This document shows positions 1-9,101 of a stretch of 37,432 nucleotides of DNA, one piece after another (the stretch's first letter is position 1; every line of letters starts with the position of its first letter). The notes beneath the pieces were generated by a model, which ran no database searches, was not told the DNA's origin, and saw nothing but the letters and a program-made list of their open reading frames with translations. The DNA comes from Phaeovulum sp. GTDB lineage: Bacteria; Pseudomonadota; Alphaproteobacteria; Rhodobacterales; Rhodobacteraceae. The translations under genes were made by a program, and so were the position numbers. Location of the stretch: assembly GCF_030684035.1 (NCBI RefSeq), contig NZ_JAUXPI010000011.1, forward strand, positions 1-37,432, in the 5' to 3' direction.

Positions 1-1172
1 AGGAACGTCTGAAAAACCTGCCACTTTCCGCCTGATCTGATAGGCTTGGGCATCCCCACGAGGAGGCTTGCCGATGCTGAAACAACCCGCCTTTCCCGGC
101 CTGCGCGATGCGATGAAGAAGAAGGTGACACGGCGCGAGCAGTTCCTGGCGGAGATGGATGCGGTGGTGCCGTGGGGTCGCCTTCTGGCTCTGATCGAGC
201 CGTATTATCCGAAGGCCGGGCCGAAGGGGGGACGCCCACCGATGGCGCTGGAGACAATGCTGCGGGTCTATTTCCTGCAGAACTGGTATTGCTTAAGCGA
301 TCCGATGGCCGAGGAAACGCTGTATGACAGCGAGGCGATGCGCCGGTTCGCCGGGATCGAGCTGGGCGACGACCGGATCCCGGACGAGACCACGATCCTG
401 AACTTCCGCCATTTTCTGGAGCGGCACGGGCTGACCGAAGCGATCTTCGCCGCGGTGAACGCGCATCTGGCCGACAAGGGGATCACCCTGCGCTCGGGCA
501 CCCTGGTCGATGCGACGATCATCGACGCACCGTCCTCGACGAAGAACAAGGCGGGGGCGCGCGACCCCGAGATGTCGTCGACAAAGAAGGGAAATGATTG
601 GTATTTCGGGATGAAAGCCCACATCGGCGTGGATGCGGACAGCGGCACGGTTCACAGCATGGACACCTCGACCGCCAGGCTGCATGACAGCCAGGTCTGG
701 GACGAACTGCTGCACGGCGAGGAAACCTCTGTCTGGGCCGACAAGGGCTATGTCAGCGCCGAGCATGAGGCTGCATTCCAGGGGCCGGGCAAGGTCTGGG
801 GCGTCATGCGCAAGGCCCCGAAGGGTGGCGAGTTGCACCCGCTCGACGAGCGCATCAACCGGATCATCGCCATGGTGCGCGCCAGGGTCGAGCACCCGTT
901 CCGGGTCATCAAGCGGCAGTTTGGCCACGTGAAGACGCGCTACCGCGGGCTGGCCAAGAACCGCGCCCAGCTCTTCACGCTGTTCGCGCTCGGCAACCTG
1001 TTCCTGGTCCGGCGAAAGCTTATGGCATGAGGACCAGTCTGCCCGAAAGCGGGCGCGCCGCCGCGGATGCGGCTCCGAAACCGCAAAATCGATGCCATTT
1101 GCCCGAAAAAGGTGCCCCAGCGACGCTCAGACGGCCATCTCGGCGAAGCCGAAGCCGTTAATCAGACGTTCC
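1..1172 (+). mobile_element. IS5-family insertion sequence
   Basis: Short inverted repeats bound a single transposase gene: GGAACGTCTGA at 2-12 and its exact reverse complement at 1162-1172. The left end coincides with the window edge, so the outermost bases and the target duplication cannot be judged. The element ends 57 bases from the lepA stop codon and breaks no recognisable gene. About 130 bases between the transposase stop and the right repeat carry no gene. Confidence 0.8.
74..1030 (+). CDS. IS5-family DDE transposase
   Basis: Catalyses cut-and-paste or copy transposition of the surrounding element. The 318-residue protein has an N-terminal IS5-type helical domain (about 1-110) and a DDE catalytic core: D147 in TLVDATIID, D223 in VWADKGYVS, and E273 in RVEHPFRVIK with the downstream K280, the Y/R-E-K signature of IS4/IS5 transposases. 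The start was set at ATG 74 because a perfect AGGAGG lies at 61-66, seven bases upstream; a TTG two codons earlier would leave almost no spacer. It appears intact, with no frameshift or internal stop, so the element may be active. Confidence 0.92.
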   Translation: MLKQPAFPGLRDAMKKKVTRREQFLAEMDAVVPWGRLLALIEPYYPKAGPKGGRPPMALETMLRVYFLQNWYCLSDPMAEETLYDSEAMRRFAGIELGDDRIPDETTILNFRHFLERHGLTEAIFAAVNAHLADKGITLRSGTLVDATIIDAPSSTKNKAGARDPEMSSTKKGNDWYFGMKAHIGVDADSGTVHSMDTSTARLHDSQVWDELLHGEETSVWADKGYVSAEHEAAFQGPGKVWGVMRKAPKGGELHPLDERINRIIAMVRARVEHPFRVIKRQFGHVKTRYRGLAKNRAQLFTLFALGNLFLVRRKLMA

Positions 1173-1228
1173 CATAGTGCTTTCGCGCGTTGGAGCATTG
1201 TCAACAATTTTGGCAGGGTTGTAGCCCC

Positions 1229-3028
1229 TCACCCATCCATCTTCAACGCAGAGATAAACGCGCTTTGCGGGATTTCCACCTTCCCGAACTGCCGCATCTT
1301 CTTCTTGCCCGCCTTCTGCTTGTCCAGCAACTTCCGCTTCCTTGTCGCATCCCCCCCATAGCATTTCGCGGTCACGTCTTTGCGCATGGCGCTCAAGGTC
1401 TCTCGCGCGATCACGCGCGACCCGATTGCCGCCTGGATCGGGATCTTGAACATGTGGCGGGGGATCAGCTCTTTCAGCTTTTCCACCATGGCGCGGCCAC
1501 GCAGTTCGGCGCGGTCGCGGTGCACCATCATCGAGAGGGCATCGACCGGTTCATCATTCACCAGCACCGACATTTTCACGAGGAAATCCTCGCGGTAGCC
1601 GGTGATTGCGTAGTCAAAGCTGGCGTAGCCCTTGGAGACCGATTTGAGGCGGTCGTAGAAATCGAACACCACCTCGTTCAGCGGCAGGTCATAGACCACC
1701 ATGGCGCGGGAGCCTGCGTAGGTGAGGTCGAGCTGGATGCCGCGGCGGTCCTGGCAAAGCTTCAGCACATCGCCGAGGTAATCATCGGGGACCATGATGG
1801 TGGCCTTGATCCGCGGTTCCTCGATGTGATCGACCAGTGTCAGGTCGGGCATGTCGGCGGGGTTGTGCAGCTCGCGCAGGCTGCCGTCGCGCATGTGCAG
1901 GTGATAGACCACCGAGGGGGCGGTGGTGATCAGGTCAAGGTCATATTCCCGCTCCAGCCTGTCGCGCACCACTTCGAGGTGGAGAAGGCCAAGAAAGCCG
2001 CAGCGAAAACCAAAGCCGAGCGCCGCCGAGGTTTCCATTTCCGAGGTGAAGGAGGCGTCGTTGAGGGTGAGCTTTTCGATCGCCTCGCGGAGTGCCTCGA
2101 AATCGGCGGCGTCAACCGGGAACAGGCCGCAGAATACCACCGGCTGGGCGGGTTTGAAGCCGGGGAGCGGCGTCGTGCAGGGGTGGCGTTCATGGGTGAT
2201 GGTGTCGCCCACGCGGGTATCGCGGACCTGCTTGATCGAGGCGGTGAAAACGCCGATTTCGCCGGGGCCGAGTTCGGCGATCTCGACCATCTGCGGTTTC
2301 AGCACCGCAAGCCGGTCGATGCCGTAGGCAGCGCCTGTCTGCATCATCTTGATACGGTCGGTGCGGCGCATCACCCCATCCATGATCCGCACCATGACGA
2401 CCACGCCAAGGTAGGCGTCATACCAGCTATCCACCAGCATTGCCTTCAACGGCGCGCTGCGGTCACCCTTTGGCGCGGGCAGGCGGGTGACGATGGCCTC
2501 CAGCACCTCGGGGATGCCGAGGCCGGATTTGGCGGAAATCAGGATGGCGTCGTGGGCATCAAGCCCGATCACATCCTCGATCTGCTGCTTGATGCGGTCG
2601 GGTTCGGCGGCGGGCAGGTCGATCTTGTTCAAGACCGGCACAATCTCGTGCCCGGCGTCGAGCGCGTGATAGACATTGGCCAGCGTCTGCGCCTCGACGC
2701 CCTGGCTGGCATCGACCACGAGGAGCGAGCCTTCGACGGCGCGCATGGAGCGCGAGACCTCATAGGCAAAGTCAACGTGGCCGGGGGTGTCGATCAGGTT
2801 GAGGATATAGGCGTGGCCATCGCGGGCCTTGTATTCCAGCCGCACCGTCTGCGCCTTGATGGTGATGCCGCGCTCGCGCTCGATATCCATGCTGTCAAGG
2901 ATCTGCGCCTTCATGTCGCGGTCGGCCACGGTGCCGGTCGACTGGATCAGCCGGTCGGCAAGGGTGGATTTGCCGTGGTCGATATGGGCCACGATGGAGA
3001 AATTGCGGATGCGATTGAGCTGGGTCAT
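1229..3028 (-). CDS. lepA: Elongation factor 4 (LepA), ribosomal back-translocase GTPase
   Basis: A translational GTPase that acts on stalled or mis-translocated ribosomes. The 599-residue protein is the usual family length. The G1 loop AHIDHGKST starts near residue 14, followed by DTPGHVDF (G3) and NKIDLP (G4), then EF-G-like domains and the LepA-specific C-terminal domain ending [15 protein letters not shown]. The open frame continues 43 codons upstream to 3157, but [22 protein letters not shown] is the standard LepA start, so ATG 3028 was chosen; no strong Shine-Dalgarno is visible before it. It is a host gene; its 3' end lies beside the IS5 copy but is complete. Confidence 0.95.
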   Translation of the reverse strand: MTQLNRIRNFSIVAHIDHGKSTLADRLIQSTGTVADRDMKAQILDSMDIERERGITIKAQTVRLEYKARDGHAYILNLIDTPGHVDFAYEVSRSMRAVEGSLLVVDASQGVEAQTLANVYHALDAGHEIVPVLNKIDLPAAEPDRIKQQIEDVIGLDAHDAILISAKSGLGIPEVLEAIVTRLPAPKGDRSAPLKAMLVDSWYDAYLGVVVMVRIMDGVMRRTDRIKMMQTGAAYGIDRLAVLKPQMVEIAELGPGEIGVFTASIKQVRDTRVGDTITHERHPCTTPLPGFKPAQPVVFCGLFPVDAADFEALREAIEKLTLNDASFTSEMETSAALGFGFRCGFLGLLHLEVVRDRLEREYDLDLITTAPSVVYHLHMRDGSLRELHNPADMPDLTLVDHIEEPRIKATIMVPDDYLGDVLKLCQDRRGIQLDLTYAGSRAMVVYDLPLNEVVFDFYDRLKSVSKGYASFDYAITGYREDFLVKMSVLVNDEPVDALSMMVHRDRAELRGRAMVEKLKELIPRHMFKIPIQAAIGSRVIARETLSAMRKDVTAKCYGGDATRKRKLLDKQKAGKKKMRQFGKVEIPQSAFISALKMDG

Positions 3029-3190
3029 GGCGGGCCGTATAGCCTGCCCTGCGGGGCCGGGAAAGGGGGGATCGGGGGGTGCAGAGGGCCGGGTCGGCGA
3101 AGGTCCGGTGGACCGATCCACGGACCGATTGCCTGAGAGGCGCAAGCCGGAAGGCAAGGGGTTATCCGTTAGCTCAGGTGGTTGTTATTC

Positions 3191-3221
3191 GGGGCGCGCC
3201 GGCCCCCGGCGGGCGCGCCCC
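3191..3221. terminator. GC-rich hairpin between meaB and lepA
   Basis: A perfect 10-bp inverted repeat, GGGGCGCGCC (3191-3200) and GGCGCGCCCC (3212-3221), with an 11-base loop, lies 46 bases past the meaB stop on the minus strand. A second small stem (TTGCC 3225-3229, GGCAA 3234-3238) is adjacent. There is no real T-tract, so it may act as a weak or factor-assisted terminator. Confidence 0.4.
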
Positions 3222-3266
3222 GACTTGCCACGGGGCAAATCGGCCAAGAATACCCCACCCGAAAGC

Positions 3267-4241
3267 CTACCCCAGCCTTGCCAGCATCTCCGCCGCCGCC
3301 GCCGCCGGGGTTGCCTTTCCCTCGGCCACAGCATCGCCCAGAGTGGAGAGCGCCTTGCGGGTCGCGGGGTCGGTGGTGAGGCGGGCGAGCAGGCCCGCGC
3401 GCACTTCGGCCTCGAACCAGGCGCGGGCTTGTTCGGCGCGGCGGGCGGCGAAATGGCCGCTTTCGCGCCGCCAGGCGGCGAGCGTCTGCATTTCGTCCCA
3501 GGCCTCGGCCAGCCCCTCGGCAGCCAGCGCCGAAACCGGCAGCGCCTTGGGGAAGCCCGCGGGGTCATGCGGGCGGCGGCGCAGCAGGCGCAGCGCGCCC
3601 GCGTAATCGGCAAGGGTGCGCAGCGCGGCGGGTTTCAGATCGCCGTCAGCCTTGTTGACCAAGATCAGGTCGGCGATTTCCATGATGCCGCGCTTGACGC
3701 CCTGCAATTCGTCGCCCCCCGCAGGGGCCATCAGGAGCACGAAAATATCGGTCATGTCGGCCACCAGCGTTTCAGACTGGCCGACACCGACGGTTTCGAT
3801 CAGCACCACATCGAACCCCGCGGCCTCGCAAAGCGCCACCGCCTCGCGCGAGCGGCGCGCCACGCCGCCCAGCTGCGCCTGACTGGGCGAGGGGCGGATG
3901 AAGGCAAGCGGATCGCGGCTGAGGTGCTCCATGCGCGTCTTGTCGCCGAGGATCGAGCCACCGGAGCGCGCCGACGAGGGGTCAACCGCGAGCACGGCAA
4001 CCCGCAGGCCCTGCCCGGTGAGCATCAGCCCGAAAGCCTCGATGAAGGTCGATTTGCCGACGCCGGGGGTGCCGGAAAGCCCGATCCGGAGCGCCTGCCT
4101 GCCAGAACCCGCAAGCGTTTCCAGAAGCTTGACGGCATCGGCGCGGTGGTCGGCACGGTTGCTTTCAACCAGCGTTATGGCGCGCGCCAAAGCCCTGCGG
4201 TCGCCCGCCAGCACGGCTTTTGCAAGATCGGGTCGCTGCAT
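3267..4241 (-). CDS. meaB: MeaB, GTPase chaperone of methylmalonyl-CoA mutase
   Basis: A G3E-family GTPase (MeaB/ArgK) that protects methylmalonyl-CoA mutase and helps load its B12 cofactor, in propionyl-CoA metabolism and the ethylmalonyl-CoA pathway. The 324-residue protein has Walker A GTPGVGKS at residues 57-64, the AVDPSS segment, the family signature [10 protein letters not shown] and a base-recognition NKAD motif. ATG 4241 was chosen because AAGGAG lies six bases upstream and [13 protein letters not shown] is a typical family N-terminus; an open frame 104 codons further upstream is extension through GC-rich sequence. The gene for the mutase itself is not in the window. It diverges from the DUF3108 gene. 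Confidence 0.93.
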   Translation of the reverse strand: MQRPDLAKAVLAGDRRALARAITLVESNRADHRADAVKLLETLAGSGRQALRIGLSGTPGVGKSTFIEAFGLMLTGQGLRVAVLAVDPSSARSGGSILGDKTRMEHLSRDPLAFIRPSPSQAQLGGVARRSREAVALCEAAGFDVVLIETVGVGQSETLVADMTDIFVLLMAPAGGDELQGVKRGIMEIADLILVNKADGDLKPAALRTLADYAGALRLLRRRPHDPAGFPKALPVSALAAEGLAEAWDEMQTLAAWRRESGHFAARRAEQARAWFEAEVRAGLLARLTTDPATRKALSTLGDAVAEGKATPAAAAAEMLARLG

Positions 4242-4374
4242 CCTCGGCTCCTTGTCGCCGCCGGTGACAAAACCGTCATCATCCGTGAGGGTCTCAGGGG
4301 TTTCATGCCCGCATCGGGCCGTGTATGTCCAGTGGTTGAGCCGCTTTTGCGGGGCAATCAACGGGGCGTGACGG

Positions 4375-5121
4375 GTGAACTTGGGTAAACCGATATTCGG
4401 CCGCATTGTGGCGGCGGCATTGGCGGCGGTTCTGGTGCTTGGCCCGGCGGCGGCTCCGGCGGCCGACCAGACCGACCTGATCGTGTTCGATGTGGTGCTC
4501 AAGGGCCTGCGCGCCGGACGGCTGACCTTGACCGGCGCGGTAGAGGGCGGCAATTACCGCGCCAGCGGCACGCTGCAAAGTGCAGGCATCGTGCGGCTGG
4601 TGGCCAAGGTGCGCTATGATGCCGAAGCCTCGGGGCGGCTGCGCAATGGTCGCTATGTGCCAGCGCGCTACAGCGAGGTTGCCGATACCGGCAGGCGGGT
4701 ATCGGAATCGGTGATGGAATATCGCGGCGGCGTGCCGCAGGTGAAAACCTACAACCCGCCGCGCCCGCCGCAGACCGGCGATGTGAAACCCGATACCCAG
4801 GGCGGCACGGTGGACCCGCTGACCGCGCTCTACGCGACTTTGCGCGATGTGCCCGCCGCCGAGGCCTGCACGCTTGATGTGCATCTTTTCGACGGCATGC
4901 GCCGCTCGCAGATCGCGCTTTCCAAGCCGGTGCCCGAGGCGGATGGCGTTGCCTGCACCGGCGAATACCGCCGCCTTGCCGGGTTCAGCGACAAGGAAAT
5001 GGCCGAGAAGGTGAGCTTTGCCTTCCGGCTGATCTATGTGCCGGTGGGCGATGGCATGTTGCGGGTGAACCTGATCGAAACCGACACCATCTTTGGCCCC
5101 GGCTACCTGCGCCGCCGCTAG
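4375..5121 (+). CDS. Secreted DUF3108-type protein
   Basis: A 248-residue protein with a clear signal peptide: a basic start followed by a run of Ala, Val and Leu to about residue 29 ending APAAD. The mature part ([20 protein letters not shown], then [15 protein letters not shown]) resembles DUF3108 periplasmic or outer-membrane proteins predicted to form a beta-barrel or lipocalin-like fold. The function is not established. GTG 4375 is the most likely start, with only a weak purine-rich leader; TTG 4381 is an alternative. It converges with the ATP-grasp-like gene, 12 bases apart. Confidence 0.75.
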   Translation: MNLGKPIFGRIVAAALAAVLVLGPAAAPAADQTDLIVFDVVLKGLRAGRLTLTGAVEGGNYRASGTLQSAGIVRLVAKVRYDAEASGRLRNGRYVPARYSEVADTGRRVSESVMEYRGGVPQVKTYNPPRPPQTGDVKPDTQGGTVDPLTALYATLRDVPAAEACTLDVHLFDGMRRSQIALSKPVPEADGVACTGEYRRLAGFSDKEMAEKVSFAFRLIYVPVGDGMLRVNLIETDTIFGPGYLRRR

Positions 5122-5133
5122 CCATTACCGCCT

Positions 5134-6456
5134 TCAGGCGACCAGCACCGGGGCAAAACCGCCGCCGGGGGTGCGGAAGTTGGTGGTCTGCCCCTGATAG
5201 AGCCGCGCCGCCGCAAGCAGCAATTGCCCGGCATAGGTGTAGAGCCGAACATCCATCTTGCGGGCAACCGGCGCGCCGTCGAGCGTGATCATCCGCTCGC
5301 CCGGTGCGGCGAAAGATTGCGCCACATAGCCGCCCTTGACGATCTCGGCCCAGGTGCCCCGGGTCAGCTTGTCGCCCCGGTAAACGGCTTTGCCGCCATG
5401 GCCAGCGGTCGGCTTGAAGAACAGATGTTTGCGCGCCGCCCATTGCGCATCCGCGCTTTGCGGCGTGACCGGGCGGGTTTCGGGGATGCCGTCGGCAAGT
5501 GCGGCCAGATGCTCCGGCACCAGCCCCCATTGCGCCAGGGTCGCGCCATCCGAAAGCAGTGTGAGGTTGCGCTTGTCGGCCAGCAAGGCGTGGTTGTGCG
5601 GGTTCGGCGTGACCACGACAGCCCCTGCCTCGTAAGCCTGCCGGATCGCTTCATGCCCCGGCTCCATCAGCGAAAAATCCACCAGCCGGTTATAGACAAG
5701 GTCGATCTCGCTGCCGCCGATGCGCAGCTTGCCTTCGGCGAAGCCAAGCTCGGACGGGTCGGCGATAACCGCATCAATGCCGCCGCGCCGCAACAGTTGC
5801 CGGGCAAGCACGAATTCCGGGTAGAGATACTGCTCGCCGGGGCGATCATCGACAATCGCGATGCGCCCGAGATCGCCGCTGCGGCCCTGCCGCCGCCATT
5901 CGCTTTGGAACATGGCGATGACCGCGGCCTCAAAACCGTCGCTCCGGCGCAGATCGAAGCCCGCTTCCATCTCGTCGCAGCAGGCCCGTTGCACCCGGGC
6001 AAGCAAGGCATTCAGAAACGCCCCGCCCGCGTTGGTGTTGACCTCGATCAGCTTCGGGCCTTCGCTGCCCAGATGAAAATCGTAGCCCATGAAGGCACCG
6101 ATCGGGCCGTGATCGGGCAGCGCTAGTGCGGGTGCCCTGGCAAGTGCTGCGGCCTGGTAGCCAGGCAGCAGGCTTGCCGCCTCGATCGCCGCGACGATCC
6201 TGCTCATTGCGGCGATGTCTTCGACTGGCAAGAACACCGGGACGTTGGAAAAGAGATGTGGCCGGGTGCGCACATGGGCGTCGAAAAACCTGGCATCGCC
6301 GGTTTCCCGCTGCAACGCCGCATGGAGCGCCTCGCGGTCGAGCGTTATGCAAAAACAGTTCCGGTTGAGCAGATCCGATGCCGCGCGAAACTGCTGACCC
6401 GACTCTTGCGCCAAGATGTTGTCCATTGCAGGTTCCCAGTCGTTCATGCCCGGCAT
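5134..6456 (-). CDS. ATP-grasp-like protein of unknown substrate
   Basis: A 440-residue protein I cannot assign to a named enzyme. Several segments look like a circularly permuted ATP-grasp or glutathionylspermidine-synthase-like fold: IGAFMGYDFHLG followed by KLIEVNTNAGGAFLNALL (metal/nucleotide-site style EVN), DLVYNRLVDFSL, and HLFFKPTAGHGGKAVYRGDK, which resembles the glycine-rich nucleotide loop of ATP-grasp enzymes. The end, DVRLYTYAGQLLLAAARLYQG, also fits. Such enzymes join a carboxylate to an amine using ATP. Three ATG codons (6456, 6447, 6426) are possible starts and no Shine-Dalgarno decides between them. It diverges from hrpB across a spacer carrying a ten-base G run. Existence is secure; function is inferred. 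Confidence 0.8.
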   Translation of the reverse strand: MPGMNDWEPAMDNILAQESGQQFRAASDLLNRNCFCITLDREALHAALQRETGDARFFDAHVRTRPHLFSNVPVFLPVEDIAAMSRIVAAIEAASLLPGYQAAALARAPALALPDHGPIGAFMGYDFHLGSEGPKLIEVNTNAGGAFLNALLARVQRACCDEMEAGFDLRRSDGFEAAVIAMFQSEWRRQGRSGDLGRIAIVDDRPGEQYLYPEFVLARQLLRRGGIDAVIADPSELGFAEGKLRIGGSEIDLVYNRLVDFSLMEPGHEAIRQAYEAGAVVVTPNPHNHALLADKRNLTLLSDGATLAQWGLVPEHLAALADGIPETRPVTPQSADAQWAARKHLFFKPTAGHGGKAVYRGDKLTRGTWAEIVKGGYVAQSFAAPGERMITLDGAPVARKMDVRLYTYAGQLLLAAARLYQGQTTNFRTPGGGFAPVLVA

Positions 6457-6519
6457 GCGCCGGACCGGTTTCAGGGGTAGTTAGTCATCCGGCTGCGAAA
6501 GTCCAGCATTTCGCCAGGC

Positions 6520-6529
6520 GGGGGGGGGG
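6520..6529. repeat. G10 homopolymer between divergent genes
   Basis: Ten consecutive G residues lie between the starts of the ATP-grasp-like gene (6456, minus) and hrpB (6580, plus). Such tracts are prone to slipped-strand length change and also to sequencing error. Confidence 0.85.
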
Positions 6530-6579
6530 CGCGGCGCGGCCCCCTTTGCATCATGCGCCGCCGCGGGGCATAAGGCGGC

Positions 6580-9033
6580 ATGTTCACGCCCGCCCTGCCG
6601 ATTGATGCGATCCTGCCCGAGCTGGCGCGCGTGCTGGCCGAGGCGGGGCGCGTGGTGCTGGTGGCACCGCCCGGCGCGGGCAAGACCACGCGGGTGCCGC
6701 TGGCGCTGTTGCCCGTAGTGGCGGGCCGCATCGTCATGCTGGAGCCGCGCCGCCTTGCCGCGCGCGCCGCCGCCGAGCGGCTGGCCGAGACCCTGGGCGA
6801 GGCGGTCGGCCAGACCGTGGGCTACCGGATCAGGGGCGAGGCGCGGCTGGGCCCGGCGACCCGCATCGAGGTGGTGACCGAAGGCATCCTGACCCGGATG
6901 CTGCAATCGGACCCCGGGCTCAGCGGCATCGGCTGCGTGATCTTTGACGAGTTCCACGAACGCTCGCTGCATGCCGACCTCGGGCTGGCGCTGGCATGGG
7001 AGGCGCGGGCGGCGCTGCGCCCCGACCTCGCGCTGGTGGTGATGTCGGCCACGCTGGACGCGGCGCCGGTGGCAGCGCTGCTTGACGCGGCCCCGGTGCT
7101 GGTCAGCGAGGGCCGCGCGTTCCCGGTGGAGACCCGCTGGCTGGCGCGGCCCGTGGCGGCGGGAATGCGGCTGGAGGCGGCGGTGGCGGCAGAGGTCGTC
7201 GAAGCGCTGGGCGAAACCACTGGCGGGGTGCTGGTGTTCCTGCCCGGCGAGGCCGAGATTCGCCGCACCGCAGCCCTGCTTGCCCCGCGCCTGCCGCAAG
7301 GCGTGGCGATCCGCCCGCTTTACGGCGCGATGGAATTTGCCGCCCAGCGCGCCGCCATCGCCCCGGCAGCTTCGGGGCGCAAGGTGGTGCTGGCCACCGC
7401 CATCGCGGAAACCTCGCTGACCATCGAGGATGTGCGGGTGGTGATCGATGCGGGCCGCGCCCGCCGCGCCCGCTTTGACCCCGGTTCGGGGATGACCCGG
7501 CTGGTCACCGAGCGGGTCAGCCGCGCCGAGGCGACGCAGCGGCAGGGCCGCGCCGGGCGGCTGGCCCCGGGCCTCTGCTACCGGCTCTGGTCGCGTGGCG
7601 AGGAGGGCGCGCTTGCCGCCTTTGCCCCGGCAGAAATCGAAACCGCCGACCTTGCCGGGCTGGCGCTGGAACTGGCGGCCTGGGGGTCGGAGCCGGGCGA
7701 TCTGGCCTTTCTCACCCCGCCCCCGGCCCCGGCTCTGGCCGAGGCGCGGGCGCTTCTGGCGGGGCTGGGCGCGCTCGATGGCGCGGGGCGGATCACGCCG
7801 CATGGGCGCGCGCTGGCAGCGCTGCCGCTGCACCCGCGGTTGGCGCATATGCTGGTACTGGCGGGACCGGCTTCCTCCCCGCTTGCCGCGCTGATGGCAG
7901 AGCGTGACCCGCTCGGGCCGGGGGCCGGTGCCGAGCTTGCGCTGCGCCTTGCCGCTACCGAAAACCCGGCCCGGTTCGAGGCCGAACACCCCGAACGGGT
8001 CAAGCGCGGCGTGGTCGAACGTGCCCGCAGCGAGGCAAAGCGTCTGGCGCGGCTGGTTACCCCGCCGCGCCTGGCGCTGACGCTGGCCGAGATGGCGGCG
8101 CTTGCCTACCCCGACCGCATCGGCCTGCGCCGCGAGGGCGCGGCACCGCGCTATGTGCTTTCGGGCGGCAAGGGCGCGGTCTTCGATGCCGCCGAGCCGC
8201 TGGCCCGTGCCCGGCTGATCGTGGCCACCGCGCTTGACGGCGACCCGCGCGAGGCGCGGATAAGGCAGGCGGTGGAGCTGCCCGAAGCCAGCCTGCGCCA
8301 GCTTTTCGCCGCCCGGATCGAGCGCGTCGATCTGTGCGAATGGTCGCGCCGCGAGGGCCGGGTGGTGGCGCGCAGGCAAGAGCGGCTCGGCGCGCTGGTG
8401 CTGAACGAAACCCCCTGGCCAGACCCGCCCGCCGGGGCGATTGCCAGCGCGGCGCTGGCGGGGCTGCGGCAGATCGGACTCAGCTTCTCCGAGCCCGCGC
8501 GCCGCCTGCGCGCCCGCATCGCGCTTTTGCGCCGCGAGGGGGCGGACATGCCCGATGTCTCGGACACGGCGCTGCTGGCCACGGCGGACGACTGGCTTGG
8601 CCCCTGGCTGGGCAGCCGCCGCAGCGAGGCGGACTTGCGCGCGCTCGATCTGACCGAGCCGCTGCGCGCCCTGCTCGGCCCGGCCCGGTGCCAGACGCTT
8701 GACCGGCTCGCACCGTCGCATTTCACCACGCCGCTCGGCCGGGCGGTGCCGATCGATTACGAGGGCGAGGCCCCGGCAATCGCGCTGCGGCTGCAAGAGC
8801 TTTTCGGCCAGCGCGACCACCCGACCGTCGGCCCGCGCCGCCTGCCGCTCCGGCTCACGCTGCTGTCGCCCGGCGGCAAGCCGGTGCAGTTGACGCAGGA
8901 CCTGCCCGGATTCTGGGCTTCGAGTTATGCCGATGTGCGCCGCGACATGCGCGGCCGCTACCCGCGCCACCCCTGGCCGGAAAACCCGCTTGATGCCGCC
9001 CCGACGCTGCGCGCCAAGCCGCGCGGCAACTGA
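6580..9033 (+). CDS. hrpB: ATP-dependent helicase HrpB (DEAH-box)
   Basis: A putative RNA helicase of the DEAH/HrpA-HrpB family; its physiological substrate in bacteria is poorly known. The 817-residue protein is the usual HrpB length. Motif I is APPGAGKTT near residue 30, motif II DEFH at 123-126, motif III SATLD, and motif VI QRQGRAGR. Winged-helix, ratchet and HrpB-specific C-terminal regions follow, ending DLPGFWASSYADVRRDMRGR and a HPWPENP segment typical of HrpB. ATG 6580 is preceded only by a weak AAGG. It converges with the acyltransferase gene, with a hairpin between. Confidence 0.93.
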   Translation: MFTPALPIDAILPELARVLAEAGRVVLVAPPGAGKTTRVPLALLPVVAGRIVMLEPRRLAARAAAERLAETLGEAVGQTVGYRIRGEARLGPATRIEVVTEGILTRMLQSDPGLSGIGCVIFDEFHERSLHADLGLALAWEARAALRPDLALVVMSATLDAAPVAALLDAAPVLVSEGRAFPVETRWLARPVAAGMRLEAAVAAEVVEALGETTGGVLVFLPGEAEIRRTAALLAPRLPQGVAIRPLYGAMEFAAQRAAIAPAASGRKVVLATAIAETSLTIEDVRVVIDAGRARRARFDPGSGMTRLVTERVSRAEATQRQGRAGRLAPGLCYRLWSRGEEGALAAFAPAEIETADLAGLALELAAWGSEPGDLAFLTPPPAPALAEARALLAGLGALDGAGRITPHGRALAALPLHPRLAHMLVLAGPASSPLAALMAERDPLGPGAGAELALRLAATENPARFEAEHPERVKRGVVERARSEAKRLARLVTPPRLALTLAEMAALAYPDRIGLRREGAAPRYVLSGGKGAVFDAAEPLARARLIVATALDGDPREARIRQAVELPEASLRQLFAARIERVDLCEWSRREGRVVARRQERLGALVLNETPWPDPPAGAIASAALAGLRQIGLSFSEPARRLRARIALLRREGADMPDVSDTALLATADDWLGPWLGSRRSEADLRALDLTEPLRALLGPARCQTLDRLAPSHFTTPLGRAVPIDYEGEAPAIALRLQELFGQRDHPTVGPRRLPLRLTLLSPGGKPVQLTQDLPGFWASSYADVRRDMRGRYPRHPWPENPLDAAPTLRAKPRGN

Positions 9034-9069
9034 CGCCTGCTTCAGGGCAAATATCCTCCGGGGGGTTGC

Positions 9070-9088
9070 GGGGGGCGGAAAGCCCCCC
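9070..9088. terminator. Bidirectional hairpin between converging genes
   Basis: GGGGGGC (9070-9076) and GCCCCCC (9082-9088) form a perfect 7-bp stem with a GGAAA loop between the hrpB stop (9033) and the stop of the converging acyltransferase gene (9102). It has no T-tract. Its position suggests termination for both genes. Confidence 0.5.
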
Positions 9089-9101
9089 GGCCTTGCCGCC
9101 C

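Noticed and set aside
1190-3136. A 648-codon open frame antisense to lepA
   Set aside because: Low-complexity His/Asp/Gly composition typical of antisense shadows; lepA itself is unmistakable.
3158-3190. TAGCTCAGGTGGTT, resembling a tRNA D arm, upstream of lepA
   Set aside because: No matching D-stem 3' strand, anticodon arm or T arm follows, so no cloverleaf can be drawn.
6481-8970. An 829-codon open frame antisense to hrpB
   Set aside because: It is the mirror of the GC-biased codons of hrpB, rich in Arg, Ala and Gln, with no domain or ribosome site.
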